Assembly (NCBI RefSeq): GCF_003795145.1
Contig: NZ_CP027786.1
Coordinates: 434,001 to 498,000, forward strand
Origin: Tetragenococcus koreensis
Lineage (GTDB): Bacteria; Bacillota; Bacilli; Lactobacillales; Enterococcaceae
DNA: 64,000 bases
Direction of reading: 5' to 3'
The translations under genes and the position numbers were made by a program. Positions within the stretch are counted from its first letter, which is position 1. Each line of letters begins with the position of its first letter. The notes below the pieces were generated by a model. That model saw nothing but the letters and a program-made list of their open reading frames with translations. It was not told where the DNA came from and did not search any database. Below, piece by piece: positions 48,806 to 61,804 of this stretch.

Positions 48806-50182
48806 ATGAAGTTACGTGATGATTTTTATTGGGGAAATTCTGTATCCAGTATGCAAACAGAGGGCGCTTGGAATGAAGGAGGCAAAGGAAAATCTGTTTA
48901 TGATATTAGAGAAGCAACAGAAAATGCTTCCGATTGGAAAGTAGCGACAGATTCTTATCATCGCTACCAAGAAGATTTTGATTATATGCAGGATCTAGGG
49001 ATGAATATGTACCGCTTTCAAATTTCCTGGAGTCGAGTCAATCCAGAAGGAAATGGCGAGTGGAACGAAGAAGGGATTGCGTTTTATGATCAATTTATTG
49101 ATGAGCTGATTGCTCGCGGGATCGAGCCGATGGTTTGTTTGTATCACTTTGATACGCCGCTGCACTTAGCCGAAACCTACAACGGATTTATTTCAAAAGA
49201 AGTAGTAAATGCGTTTGTTCGCTACGGAAAAGAAATGGTTGATCGTTTTGGTCATAAGGTGAAACACTGGTTGACTTTTAATGAACAAAACATTTTTAGC
49301 ATGCCAGATGAAGGATTCCGAGTTGCAGGTTATTTAACTGGCGAGCAAACATTAGAAGAATTATACCAAATTCAGCATAATACGATGGTTTGTCATGCCA
49401 GTATTGCTAACTATATTCATGAAAATACTGATGCCAAAATCAGCGGTATGCTGGCTTATCAGGAAGTTTATCCGGCAACGAGTCATCCGGAAGATATACG
49501 TTTAGCACGTGAATTTGATGAATTTCTAAATCATCATTATTTAGACATGTATACCTACGGCAAACGACCAGACTCCTATTTGAAATTTATTGAAAACCGT
49601 AAGTTTGACCTAGCGATTACTGAAGAAGAGTTAGCTGAAATTATGAAATTGCGCAGTGATTATTTGTCCTTTAGCTATTATTCCAGTACGACCATAGACC
49701 ATACACAAGTACCAGCAGATGCTGCACCGAATGAATATATGCCACTTGGTAAAAAAGATAATCCTTATATTGATACGACGGAATGGAATTGGCAGATCGA
49801 TCCTGATGGTTTCCGTGATATTTTAAATAAAATCTATCAACGATATAACCTGCCCGTTTTTCCAATCGAAAATGGGATTGGCGTTATAGAAAAGTGGGAT
49901 GGCAAACATCCAATTGAAGATGATTATCGCATTGCTTACCATAAAGACCATCTCCTTGCTTTGTTAAAGGCGGTTAACCTAGACGGTGTAGATGTCTTAG
50001 GATACTTAGGTTGGGGACTAATTGATATTTTAAGCTCACAAGGAGACATGCGCAAACGCTATGGCGTGGTTTATGTTAATCGGGAAAATCATGATCTAAA
50101 AGATTTAAAACGAGTCCCTAAAAAAAGTTATGATTGGTTCAAACAAGTCATTCAGACAAATGGTGATTATCTATTGAAATGA
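48806..50182 (+). CDS. Glycoside hydrolase family 1, probable 6-phospho-beta-glucosidase
   Basis: 458 residues from ATG 48806 (GAAGGGAG upstream). The GH1 N-terminus FYWGNSVSSMQTEGAW, acid/base TFNEQN (near 170) and nucleophile FPIENGIG (near 355) are present. It hydrolyses phosphorylated beta-glucosides made by PTS uptake. The following IIC gene supports a phospho-glycosidase role. It is controlled by the divergent RpiR gene and a cre site by inference. Confidence 0.9.
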   Translation: MKLRDDFYWGNSVSSMQTEGAWNEGGKGKSVYDIREATENASDWKVATDSYHRYQEDFDYMQDLGMNMYRFQISWSRVNPEGNGEWNEEGIAFYDQFIDELIARGIEPMVCLYHFDTPLHLAETYNGFISKEVVNAFVRYGKEMVDRFGHKVKHWLTFNEQNIFSMPDEGFRVAGYLTGEQTLEELYQIQHNTMVCHASIANYIHENTDAKISGMLAYQEVYPATSHPEDIRLAREFDEFLNHHYLDMYTYGKRPDSYLKFIENRKFDLAITEEELAEIMKLRSDYLSFSYYSSTTIDHTQVPADAAPNEYMPLGKKDNPYIDTTEWNWQIDPDGFRDILNKIYQRYNLPVFPIENGIGVIEKWDGKHPIEDDYRIAYHKDHLLALLKAVNLDGVDVLGYLGWGLIDILSSQGDMRKRYGVVYVNRENHDLKDLKRVPKKSYDWFKQVIQTNGDYLLK

Positions 50183-50192
50183 GGCGATAGAA

Positions 50193-51485
50193 ATGAATAG
50201 TAAATTTATGAATAAGTTTGTGGAAATAGCTTCAAAAATTGGAAATCAAGTGCACCTACGCTCTTTACGTGATGCATTTGCAACCATTATTCCGATGTTT
50301 ATTTTGGCAGGCTTAGCCGTATTGATCAATAATGTATTGTTTCCCTTTATTTTTTCTGGTGAAACTTTAACTGTCGCACAAGATTTTGGGAACAGTATTA
50401 ATAACGGAACGTTAAATATTGCCGGACTATTGTTGTGTCCTACGATTGCCTATTTTTTATCTTCAAATAAAGGCTTTGCCAATCCAATCTCTGCGGCAGT
50501 TGTAGCCATGGCAACTTACATTACGATTATGCCACTAGCCGTAGATGTGCCTTTTAATGAGTCAACGATCGAAACAACAGGTGCATTAACTTATGAAAAT
50601 TTAGGCACAGAAGCGATGTTTGTTGGTATCATTATTGGATTGGTAGCGACTGAAGTCTTGTTAGCATTGAATAAAACGAAGGTGCTGCGGATCAATTTAG
50701 GCGAACAAGTTCCACCGGCGGTTTCGAAATCCTTTAGTACTATGTTACCAGCGATTATTACTGTTTCCTTATTTGCTGCACTTTCCTTACTTTTACAAAT
50801 CACGTTAAATATGGATTTGATTACGCTGATCGTGACGCTTATCCAACAACCACTGCGCGCAGTGGGGGCTAGCTTACTTGGCTATTTATTCTTATATAGT
50901 TTTGGCAATCTTTTATTTACGTTTGGGATTCACCAATCGGTTATTAATGGCCCTTTTACTGAACCATTTTTAACACAAAATATTAACGAAAATATGATTG
51001 CTTATTCGCAAGGCACAGAACCGCCTAATATTTTGACGATTAGTTTTCAAACGTCTTTTGCGCAAATGGGTGGAACGGGTGCAACCATTTGTTTACTAAT
51101 TGCAATTCTGATCTTTTCCCGGATGAAATCTTACCGGGAAATGGCTAAATTAAGTTTAGCTCCAGGACTTTTTGAAATCAATGAACCTGTAATCTTTGGC
51201 TTGCCCATTGTTTTTAATATTCCGATGATTATTCCATTTGTCATCATACCGATTATCCAAACATTAATTGCCTATGCTGTAACAGCACTCGGTTGGATTA
51301 GTAAGACCGTCGTCTTTATCCCTTGGGTCACGCCCCCAGTTATCAGTGGTTATCTCGCTACAGCAGGCGATTGGCGCGCACCGATTTTGCAAATCATTTT
51401 GATTACACTGGGCGTCATCATTTACCTGCCATTTCTAAAAATCAGTGAACGCGTATTGAAACGTCAAGCTGAAATGAATAGTTAA
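50193..51485 (+). CDS. PTS permease IIC, lactose/cellobiose family
   Basis: 430 residues with about ten membrane segments. HLRSLRDAFATIIPMFILAG near the N-terminus and GLFEINEPVIFGLPIVFN near residue 325 are family signatures. Only the IIC channel is encoded here; the IIA and IIB partners must come from elsewhere. It starts 10 bases after the GH1 stop, so import of a beta-glucoside and its hydrolysis are co-expressed. Confidence 0.9.
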   Translation: MNSKFMNKFVEIASKIGNQVHLRSLRDAFATIIPMFILAGLAVLINNVLFPFIFSGETLTVAQDFGNSINNGTLNIAGLLLCPTIAYFLSSNKGFANPISAAVVAMATYITIMPLAVDVPFNESTIETTGALTYENLGTEAMFVGIIIGLVATEVLLALNKTKVLRINLGEQVPPAVSKSFSTMLPAIITVSLFAALSLLLQITLNMDLITLIVTLIQQPLRAVGASLLGYLFLYSFGNLLFTFGIHQSVINGPFTEPFLTQNINENMIAYSQGTEPPNILTISFQTSFAQMGGTGATICLLIAILIFSRMKSYREMAKLSLAPGLFEINEPVIFGLPIVFNIPMIIPFVIIPIIQTLIAYAVTALGWISKTVVFIPWVTPPVISGYLATAGDWRAPILQIILITLGVIIYLPFLKISERVLKRQAEMNS

Positions 51486-51490
51486 TTTGT

Positions 51491-51532
51491 AACAGCAAGG
51501 ATGAGTGCTATTTTTCACTGATTCTTGCTGTT
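51491..51532 (+). terminator. Terminator of the GH1/IIC operon
   Basis: AACAGCAAG (51491-51499) pairs with CTTGCTGTT (51524-51532), with partial inner pairing. Confidence 0.65.
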
Positions 51533-51615
51533 TCATTTATGTTGTAGGGGGGAATGAACAAAGGAGAGCATTACCTATTCAATTATGTTTAGCGAAGGGT
51601 TAACTTTTGTTAATT

Positions 51616-53184
51616 ACTAAAACTTGAAAGGACCAAAATAGCGTTGATCCCTTGATAAATCAGACAAATTTAACAAAAAAATAGCATGAACGATCTCAAA
51701 CTTGGTATAATAGAGTTAACCAAAAACCACTAACCAAGGAGTGTTCATGCTATGTCAATTATAACACAAACAAACTCAACTTCGGAAGAATTTTCGCATT
51801 CCATATCGAACTTTTTCCATCGTTTCCATCTTTCTGATGCGCTGAAAAAATCCAACGCAAAGCACAAGAAAGGGCATCCAGTTTCTGTTATTTTTTCTTT
51901 TTTACTGGCTTCGATTTTTACCCATGGCTCGACCTATCGCTCTTATCGAAAACAAAAAGAAGAACTCCCCTTTTCCGATAAAACGTTTCGAAATTTGTTA
52001 AATGATCCACGGATCCACTGGCAAAAACTTCAGATTTTGATTGCAAAAGCGGTCTTGGCTTTTTTACGTCCGCTAACAAGTCAAGATCGGAAAACGACCT
52101 TTATCATCGATGATTCCATGTACACACGCTTAAATGCTCAAAAAGTCGAATGTGCAGCACTCCAATATGATCACGCCCAAAAGAAATATTTGAAAGGCTT
52201 TCGCTATTTACAGTTAGGCTGGAGTGACGGCAATAGCTTTATCCCTGTCGCTTTTTCGCTGCTTTCAGGAAAGCGAAAAATCCAATCAAATAACCCCTTG
52301 GGGGACCAACGGACAAACGCGGGAAAACGCCGCGCACAGGCTTTCCGCAAAGGAACAGAAGTAACGGTAGAACTCTTACGTGAGGCGCTGAAACAAGGCG
52401 TCCAAGCCGACTATGTCTTATTTGATACCTGGTTTTCGAGTCCTAAAATGTTTCAAGAGATTCGCACCTTGCAATGCCACTGCGTCGCCATGATCAAACG
52501 TTCAAAGAAGGTGCATTATCGTTATCAAGGACAAATGATGGATGTCAAACAAATCTTTCAAGCCAATAAAAAGCGTCGCGGCCGCTCACGTTATCTCCTA
52601 AGCGTCCAAGTGGAAGCCCTGGTTGACAACGAGAGATTGCCGATAAAATTAGTCTATATTCGAAATCGCAATAAGCGCAATGAGTATCTCGTTTTGGCTT
52701 CCACAGATCCAGCCTTAACCGAAGACGAAATCATTCAGCTTTATTCCCGACGCTGGAATATTGAAATTTACTTTAAAATGTGTAAACAATACCTAAAATT
52801 AGCGAAATACCAAGGCCTTTCCTATGATGGCATTTTCGCTCATACCACGCTCGTTGCAGTTGCCTATATGATTTTAGCCGTTCAAGAACGTGAGAGTAAA
52901 GACGACCGCACGTTGGGGGAGTTGTTTTATCTTCTACTCGATGAGCTTTCCGAGTTTTCCGTGGCCGAAGCAATCTTGCAGTTATTGGATTTATTTCAAG
53001 AAGCTTTCGCCAACGAATATGTCTTAGATGAGACGGTTTTAAATAACATTATCGAGCAGTTTCTTGCCAAGCTTCCCTCTTCGGTCCAAAATCAACTCAA
53101 AGGGACGGGGACAAGTTAATTTTCCTTTAGAAAATGCCTGCATAGCAAGGGATAAGACTGTAAAAAGAGGTTTCAAGTTTTAGT
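51616..53184 (+). mobile_element. Intact IS4-family-like insertion sequence
   Basis: 1569 bp with perfect 14-bp ends ACTAAAACTTGAAA / TTTCAAGTTTTAGT, flanked by the 6-bp direct repeat TTAATT (51610-51615 and 53185-53190). It contains one uninterrupted transposase. It is related in protein sequence to the element at 38060 but has different ends, so the two are distinct IS types. Confidence 0.9.
51752..53119 (+). CDS. IS4-family transposase
   Basis: 455 residues. FIIDDSMYTR (Asp), VLFDTWFSSPKMF (Asp) and YSRRWNIEIYFKMCK (Glu, Y-2-R-3-E-6-K signature) form the DDE site. The frame is complete. AAGGAGTG precedes the ATG, and the extended -10-like TTGGTATAATAG at about 51704 should drive it. Confidence 0.93.
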   Translation: MSIITQTNSTSEEFSHSISNFFHRFHLSDALKKSNAKHKKGHPVSVIFSFLLASIFTHGSTYRSYRKQKEELPFSDKTFRNLLNDPRIHWQKLQILIAKAVLAFLRPLTSQDRKTTFIIDDSMYTRLNAQKVECAALQYDHAQKKYLKGFRYLQLGWSDGNSFIPVAFSLLSGKRKIQSNNPLGDQRTNAGKRRAQAFRKGTEVTVELLREALKQGVQADYVLFDTWFSSPKMFQEIRTLQCHCVAMIKRSKKVHYRYQGQMMDVKQIFQANKKRRGRSRYLLSVQVEALVDNERLPIKLVYIRNRNKRNEYLVLASTDPALTEDEIIQLYSRRWNIEIYFKMCKQYLKLAKYQGLSYDGIFAHTTLVAVAYMILAVQERESKDDRTLGELFYLLLDELSEFSVAEAILQLLDLFQEAFANEYVLDETVLNNIIEQFLAKLPSSVQNQLKGTGTS

Positions 53185-53246
53185 TTAATTATTGAAAATA
53201 GGCGTTATAATTAATTTGTAAATAATTCGTATAGGAAGTGCTGACA

Positions 53247-54465
53247 ATGGATGAAAAGAAAAAAGTAGATTTACTTTCCGAAATGATTCAAACCAAATCA
53301 ATCAACGGTAACGAAAAAGAGGTAGCTAAGACCTTGCAACGAGAGCTAAATGAAGCGGGAATTTCTAATGAAATTTTGCCATTTGGTGATAATCGTGCAA
53401 ATTTAGTCGCAACTTTAGGGAGCGGGCATCCTGTATTAGCCGTTTCTGGCCATATGGATGTGGTTGATGTTGATGAAGAAAATTGGAATACTGATCCATT
53501 TGAGTTAGTTGAAAAAGAGGACATGTTTTACGGTCGAGGCGTAACGGATATGAAGGCGGGATTAATAGCGTCAGTGATTGCGATGATCGAATTAAAAGAA
53601 GCTGGAACTCCACTTAAGGGAACCATTAAGTTATTAGCTTCTGGCGGCGAAGAAGTTGGCCAATTAGGGGCTGAAAAAATGGCAAACCAAGGCTATATGA
53701 AAGATGTCGATGCTTTGCTGATTGCTGAACCAAGTGGTTATCGTTGTGTATATGCAAATAAAGGGGAACTAAATGTAACGATTAATTCTAAAGGGAAAGC
53801 TGCTCACAGCTCAATGCCAAAAGCAGGAATTAATGCTGTTGAACATTTGTTGCAGGTGTTAAATAAGATTGAAAATAAAATCAAAGAAGCAACGGATGGC
53901 ATCGAAAAATGAAGTACTAGGAGATACTGTATTTAATATCGATGTGATTAAGGGCGGTAATCAAATCAACGCGATTCCCGCATCAGCGCAAGCACAAATT
54001 AACATGCGAACGATTCCTGAATTCCCTAATGATAAATTAGAAGAACTCTTTAAAAAAGTGATTGCTGAATATAACCATCAAACAGATGCGCAAATTGATT
54101 ATTCAGTGACCATGAATACCATTCCTATTACTGGAAAAAAAGATTCTTCTTTGGTTAAACTCATCCAAAAAATTGGTCAACCTTACGTACAAAACCAAAA
54201 AATGTCAGATGATGAAATTAAAGCAGCTAAAAAATCAGCTGAATTAATGGGGATGAAGTTTTCCACCGATGAAATTTTAACCATGGGTATGTCCGCCGGT
54301 ACGGACGGTTCAAAATTTTTGATCGACCAACCTGAAGGTTTTGATTATGCGATGTTTGGTCCCGGTAACGATACGATGCACAAAGATAACGAAAGCTTAT
54401 CAAAACCGATGTACTTTAACTTTATAGAAATCTTCAAACAATTGTTTGCTGAGTATCTAAGCTAG
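53247..54465 (+). pseudogene. M20-family peptidase/deacylase, frameshifted (copy 1)
   Basis: Two frames encode one protein: 53247-53912 and, +1, 53869-54465. Homology to copy 2 shows one extra base near 53900 (ATCGAAAAATGA, where copy 2 continues GINNDVLGG). Metal-binding SGHMDVVDVDEENW and YGRGVTDMKAG, SGGEEVGQLG and the C-terminal GPGNDTMHKDNE are intact. The family includes ArgE/DapE-type deacylases; argD next door hints at acetylornithine. The start is ATG 53247 with AGGAAG upstream. Confidence 0.85.
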
Positions 54466-54490
54466 CTCACCAATCTAAAAACTTTTGTAG

Positions 54491-54520
54491 ACTGTCTACT
54501 AATTGAGTAGGCAGTTTTTT
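54491..54520 (+). terminator. Terminator of M20 copy 1
   Basis: ACTGTCTAC (54491-54499) pairs with GTAGGCAGT (54507-54515), then six T. Confidence 0.85.
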
Positions 54521-54542
54521 CTTATTTTTCTAAACATTGTCT

Positions 54543-54584
54543 TTTGTCAAAACTCTGACAAAGAGCTTCATCCTATGTTACGAT
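54543..54584 (+). promoter_or_regulatory. Inverted repeat and candidate promoter before argD
   Basis: TTTGTCA (54543-54549) and TGACAAA (54556-54562) form an inverted repeat that overlaps a -35-like CTGACA, with TACGAT 18 bases downstream. The remaining leader to 54867 (about 280 bases) has no convincing ORF; short scraps near 54640-54720 may be decayed coding sequence. Confidence 0.35.
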
Positions 54585-54867
54585 GAAATTGTAGATGACA
54601 GTTGGAATGAATTTAAGCGGCTTTTAAAGTTCTTAAACAAAAGTATTTCAAGAAAATTGTTGTATATCTTTGTAATCAAGTGCACAAACGGATGGTTCGA
54701 CGAACGCCGCATATAAAAAAGAATCGATTTATTGAATCGTTTGAAAACGCATACTTCATTGGTGCTATAGAAAGTTTTTAATAGAGCATAAGGTTTTGTG
54801 AGGGTCATTTTTTAATCGGCTTGTAGAAATTTTACCAGCAGACCATAGCAGGAGGAGATGGGTTCAG

Positions 54868-56016
54868 ATGAAAAGTTATTTATTTCCCACTTACCAAAGA
54901 AAATCATTTGAGATTGTAGAAGGGACAGGCAGTTGGGCCAAGGACAATTTAGGTAACGCCTATCTTGATTTTACCAGTGGGATCGGTGTGACAAATCTTG
55001 GCTACCAGCATCCTTTAATCGAATCAGTATTAATAGAACAAGCCCAAAAAATCTGGCATACCACCAATCTATACGAAAACCATCTGCAGGAAGCTGTTGC
55101 ACAAAGATTAGCTAATGGGCAGGATTTTTTGTCGTACTTTTGCAGTAGCGGCGCTGAAGCTAACGAAGCTGCAATCAAATTAGCAAGAAAATATACGGGG
55201 AAGTCAGAGATCATTTCTTTTGAAAACTCTTTTCACGGCCGGACATATGGAGCAATGTCAGCTACCCCACAAGCCAATATACAAGCTGGTTTTTCACCGT
55301 TGGTTCCAGATTTTGTTTATTTACCCTTTAATGAGATTACTCCTTTAAAAAGACAAATCAATCAAAATACGGCTGCAGTCATAGTGGAATTAATTCAAGG
55401 AGAAGGCGGAATCGTTCCAGCCGATATTGAATGGGTGCAGCAAGTCGCTCAACTGTGTCACGATAACGATGTCCTTTTGATTATCGATGAAGTACAAACT
55501 GGAATCGGCCGAACCGGAACGCTTTTTGCCTATGAACAATACCAGATTGAACCTGATATCTTTACTTCGGCTAAAGCACTTGGCAATGGTTTTCCAGTTG
55601 GCGCAATGGTAGGCAAAGAAAAATTGAAGTCGGCTTTTGGAGTTGGAAGCCATGGCACGACTTTTGGAGGGAACCCATTAGCGATGGCGGTTGCCAATGA
55701 AGTGTTAACAATTATACAAACCACCGATTTGTTGTCAGAAGCCCAAGAAAAAGGTACCTATTTTTTTGAACGCCTAACTACCATTAATCCTAAATATATT
55801 AAAGAAATTCGTGGTAAGGGGCTAATGGTCGGGATTGAATTAAAAGAAAGTCTTGCGGTAGCAGATGTAATCAATGAATTAACTGATGTAGGATTATTAA
55901 CTTTAAATGCCGGGACGAACACCTTGCGGCTTTTACCTCCACTGACACTCACCAAAGCAGAAATCGATATTGGAATTGATAAATTAAAAGCTGTTTTGGA
56001 AAATCCTACTTTTTAG
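54868..56016 (+). CDS. argD: Acetylornithine aminotransferase-like class III aminotransferase
   Basis: 382 residues, normal for ArgD. YLDFTSGIGVTNLGYQHP, CSSGAEANEAAIKLARK, FHGRTYGAM, IIDEVQTGIGRTG and SAKALGNGFPVGAM, whose lysine binds pyridoxal phosphate, are all intact. It converts acetylornithine to the semialdehyde, reversibly. AGGAGGAG lies before the ATG. It is flanked by two broken M20 deacylase genes, which suggests a once-linked ornithine/arginine or lysine step. No other arg genes are visible. Confidence 0.88.
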   Translation: MKSYLFPTYQRKSFEIVEGTGSWAKDNLGNAYLDFTSGIGVTNLGYQHPLIESVLIEQAQKIWHTTNLYENHLQEAVAQRLANGQDFLSYFCSSGAEANEAAIKLARKYTGKSEIISFENSFHGRTYGAMSATPQANIQAGFSPLVPDFVYLPFNEITPLKRQINQNTAAVIVELIQGEGGIVPADIEWVQQVAQLCHDNDVLLIIDEVQTGIGRTGTLFAYEQYQIEPDIFTSAKALGNGFPVGAMVGKEKLKSAFGVGSHGTTFGGNPLAMAVANEVLTIIQTTDLLSEAQEKGTYFFERLTTINPKYIKEIRGKGLMVGIELKESLAVADVINELTDVGLLTLNAGTNTLRLLPPLTLTKAEIDIGIDKLKAVLENPTF

Positions 56017-56121
56017 TATATTTATAGTTAAGAAGTCGAGCTTAAAATGCGTTATTTTTCATTTTGAAAAAAATAAGTGCTAGACTATTATTGTAAGTAG
56101 GTTTTGTAAGGAGTGTTTAAT

Positions 56122-57339
56122 TTGGATAAAAAAGAAAAAATGTCTTTATTACAAGAAATCATTCAAATCAAATCGGTCAACGGCGATGAAATGGATGTTG
56201 CAAAAATTTTAAAGAGAGTGTTGGATGATGCCGACATCGACAATGAAATTTTACCATTTGGTGATAATCGGGCAAATCTAGTCGCAACGCTAGGTGAAGG
56301 TCATCCAGTTTTAGCTGTTTCTGGACATATGGATGTGGTGGATGTTGATGAAGAAAATTGGGATACTGATCCATTTAAATTAGTTGAAAAAGGCGATATG
56401 CTTTATGGTCGTGGCGTGACAGATATGAAAGCTGGTTTAGCTGCTTTGATCATTGCGATGATTGAACTAAAAGAAGCAGGAACACCGCTTAATGGCACCA
56501 TTAAATTACTAGCAACTAGTGGTGAAGAAGTGGGACAATTGGGCGCTGAAAAATTGACTGAACAAGGTTATATGAAAGATGTGGATGCCTTGATGATCGC
56601 TGAACCAAGCGGTTATCGTTGTGTATATGGTAATAAAGGTGAACTAAATGTTACCGTAAATTCAAAAGGGAAGGCTGCTCACAGTTCGATGCCTAAAGCA
56701 GGTGTTAATGCTGTCGAACACCTATTACATTTGCTAGCTAACATTGAAGGCAAAATCAAGCAAGCAACAGACGGTATTAATAATGATGTCTTGGGCGGTA
56801 CAGTATTTAATATTGACGTGATTAATGGCGGTAATCAAATCAATGCAATTCCCGCTTCAGCTCAAGCATAAATTAATATGCGAACCATTCCTGAATTTAC
56901 CAATGATAAATTGGAAGGCATCTTTAAAGAAGCCATTGCTGAGTATAATGATAAGACGGATGCTCAAATTGATTATTCAGTGACAATGAACACCATTGCT
57001 ATTACTGGAAAAGAAGATTCTTCTTTGATTAAGCTTATTCAAAAAATCGGAAAACCTTATGTGCAAAACCAAAAAATGTCAGATGACGAAATTAAAGCAG
57101 CTGAAAAATCAGCTGAATTAACTGGAATGACGTTTTCAACCGATGAAATTTTGACCATGGGCGTTTCTGGCGGAACAGATGGCTCAAAATTCTTAATTAA
57201 CCAACCAAAAGGCTTTGATTATACAATGTTTGGGCCTGGTAATGACACCATGCATAAAGATAATGAAAGTTTGGCAAAATCGATGTATTTTGATTATATT
57301 GATATTTACAAACAGTTATTTACTGAATATTTAAGTTAA
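56122..57339 (+). pseudogene. M20-family peptidase/deacylase, nonsense mutation (copy 2)
   Basis: About 405 codons from TTG 56122 (AAGGAG 8 bases upstream) interrupted by TAA at 56869-56871. Copy 1 has CAA at the same codon (SAQAQINMRT), so one C-to-T change made the stop. All metal and catalytic motifs are as in copy 1, and the remainder is open to 57339. The two copies are very similar along their length and arose by duplication, with argD between them. Confidence 0.88.
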
Positions 57340-57360
57340 TCAAACTGAATATAATAATGA

Positions 57361-57408
57361 AAGCAAGCGAATGTAACCTAGCGATAGGATATTCACTTGC
57401 TTTTTGTT
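57361..57408 (+). terminator. Terminator of M20 copy 2
   Basis: AAGCAAGCGAATGTAACCT (57361-57379) pairs imperfectly with AGGATATTC-ACTTGCTT (57386-57402), then T. Confidence 0.8.
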
Positions 57409-57591
57409 TTCAAGAAATGTCTAATAGAAGGGCTAATATAATAGCTCATCTGTTTGTTATATTTTAGACGTTGGGAAGTGGATCATCATACCATTTCTCA
57501 ATTTTTTTGTTCTTGTAAATTAAAGAATAATTCTCTTTTTAAACTTGTTAAATCCTTGGCAATTAAGGGATATTGGTAAATAAGAAATTAT

Positions 57592-57707
57592 TGGGAATTT
57601 TCCCACAAAATAGGAAAAATATAGAAATGAGAAGTACAGTTCCATTTGCTTTGTAAACCCTATCATTCATAATAAAATTTGCTACACTTAAATCAGCAAA
57701 CGATTTC
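57592..57707 (+). promoter_or_regulatory. Operator palindrome, extended -10 and weak cre before the alpha-glucoside operon
   Basis: TGGGAATTTTCCC (57592-57604) is identical to 7792-7804, and the following bases (CA..AAA.AGGAA.AAT) are also alike. An extended -10 TGCTACACT ends at 57688 without a good -35, and a weak cre-like CAGCAAACGATTTCA lies at 57693-57707. From 57420 to 57590 nothing else is recognised. Confidence 0.5.
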
Positions 57708-57737
57708 AAATTAAATTTATGAGGAAGTGAAAGAGTA

Positions 57738-60693
<2,956 letters not shown>

Positions 60694-60707
60694 TGGAATA
60701 AAGGATA

Positions 60708-60749
60708 GGTTCTCAGATGTTAAATTGTTTTAGTATCTGAGAGCCTTTT
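60708..60749 (+). terminator. Terminator of the alpha-glucoside operon
   Basis: TCTCAGAT (60711-60718) pairs with ATCTGAGA (60735-60742), extended by GG/CC, then TTTT. Confidence 0.75.
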
Positions 60750-60847
60750 GTGTTGGTATAAATTAAAAAAACGTCCTGGTAACATTTTTTAGTTGCACTT
60801 CCGCCTTGTGTTACAATTAAAACACAAATTAGTGGAGGTTGAAACTT

Positions 60848-61609
60848 TTGAATATAGAAACTTTAATTAATGAACATTATGATCATTTAAATGAAAATGA
60901 CCAACATATTGCTAAATATATTATTAACCATGAAGAAGAGTGCAAATATTTGTCCATTATCCAGTTGGCAGAAGTTACCTTGACATCAAAATCTTCTATT
61001 TTACGTTTTACTCAAAAACTAGGTTTTTCTGGGTATAGTGAATTTAAATACGCATTGAAACAGCAAAAATTACAACAACAAGAGCAGCAATCTTTTGTGG
61101 CTATGCAGCAAGAGGACTTATTACAAACAGCTAAGATTTTCAGCCAGCAAAATGTTACTCCTGTGTTAGAAGCTTTCGATCGTGCAGACTCGATCTACTG
61201 TTATGGAACCGGTTGGGGTCAACGGGATGTTTTGCAGAATTTCATGCGCAGCGTCATTCCGCTGCAACGTTTTCCGATACATTTACAATCGCAAAAAGAG
61301 CTAAGCATTGTTTTAGATGGCTCGATTACAGAAAAAGATTTGATGATTGTTCTTTCATTAAGTGGAGAAAATAAGCCTCGAGAAGACATTTTGAATCGTA
61401 TGAGGTTAAAAAATATTCCTATCTTATCGATTACTAATATGAGTAGAAATCGCCTGGCTTCAAAAGCTACCTACAATTTATACTACCAATCTACGGAAAT
61501 TGGCGAAGACACGCACGAAATTTTCAGCATGATGCCGTTATTTCAGGTGATGGATTTGTTTTATCGGGCGTATGTGGATTACAAGCAAATTGATTTAGAG
61601 CAATTGTAG
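60848..61609 (+). CDS. RpiR-family transcriptional regulator
   Basis: 253 residues from TTG 60848, which is 9 bases after TGGAGGT; the TTG at 60839 touches that site and is unlikely. The HTH reads IIQLAEVTLTSKSSILRFTQKLGFSGYSEFK. The SIS domain has YCYGTGWGQRD and LMIVLSLSGENKPRE, fit to bind a sugar phosphate. It follows the alpha-glucoside PTS/GH4 genes on the same strand but has its own extended -10 promoter (TGTTACAAT near 60808), and is their likely regulator. Confidence 0.88.
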   Translation: MNIETLINEHYDHLNENDQHIAKYIINHEEECKYLSIIQLAEVTLTSKSSILRFTQKLGFSGYSEFKYALKQQKLQQQEQQSFVAMQQEDLLQTAKIFSQQNVTPVLEAFDRADSIYCYGTGWGQRDVLQNFMRSVIPLQRFPIHLQSQKELSIVLDGSITEKDLMIVLSLSGENKPREDILNRMRLKNIPILSITNMSRNRLASKATYNLYYQSTEIGEDTHEIFSMMPLFQVMDLFYRAYVDYKQIDLEQL

Positions 61610-61631
61610 ATAAAGTTTAGCAAATTAAGAT

Positions 61632-61677
61632 AAAAAAGTGAGCAAAACAACATAAGATGTATTTTTGCTCGCTTTTT
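61632..61677 (+). terminator. Terminator of the RpiR gene
   Basis: A-rich arm AAAAAGTGAGCAAAA pairs with TTTTGCTCGCTTTTT. Confidence 0.85.
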
Positions 61678-61699
61678 CTCGTGCATTGACATGGGTACA

Positions 61700-61731
61700 C
61701 AAAAAAAGAAGAGATATTAGCGATCTCTTCT
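61700..61731 (-). terminator. Terminator of the minus-strand Abi-like unit
   Basis: AGAAGAGAT (61707-61715) pairs with ATCTCTTCT (61723-61731). On the minus strand it is followed by seven T. Confidence 0.85.
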
Positions 61732-61733
61732 TA

Positions 61734-61804
61734 ATCAGTATTACTACGCTTTCCTAAAAAGGAGGCGAAGCGAGGTTTCTACCTCATATGTTACTATAAC
61801 AGTA
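61734..61804 (-). ncRNA. Structured 3' segment between the Abi-like gene and its terminator
   Basis: The segment of about 70 bases is non-coding and holds two adjacent hairpins: ACCTC/GAGGT with a 4-base loop (61772-61785), and CGCTT-TCCT/AGGA-GGCG-AAGCG (61747-61772). With the terminator it makes about 105 bases of folded RNA after the stop codon. Some Abi/HEPN proteins are encoded beside an RNA that binds them. Here only the structure and position are seen; the RNA role is a hypothesis. Confidence 0.35.

Noticed and set aside
54600-54720. Small ORF in the argD leader
   Set aside because: Short, no ribosome site and no recognisable protein; treated as leader or debris.
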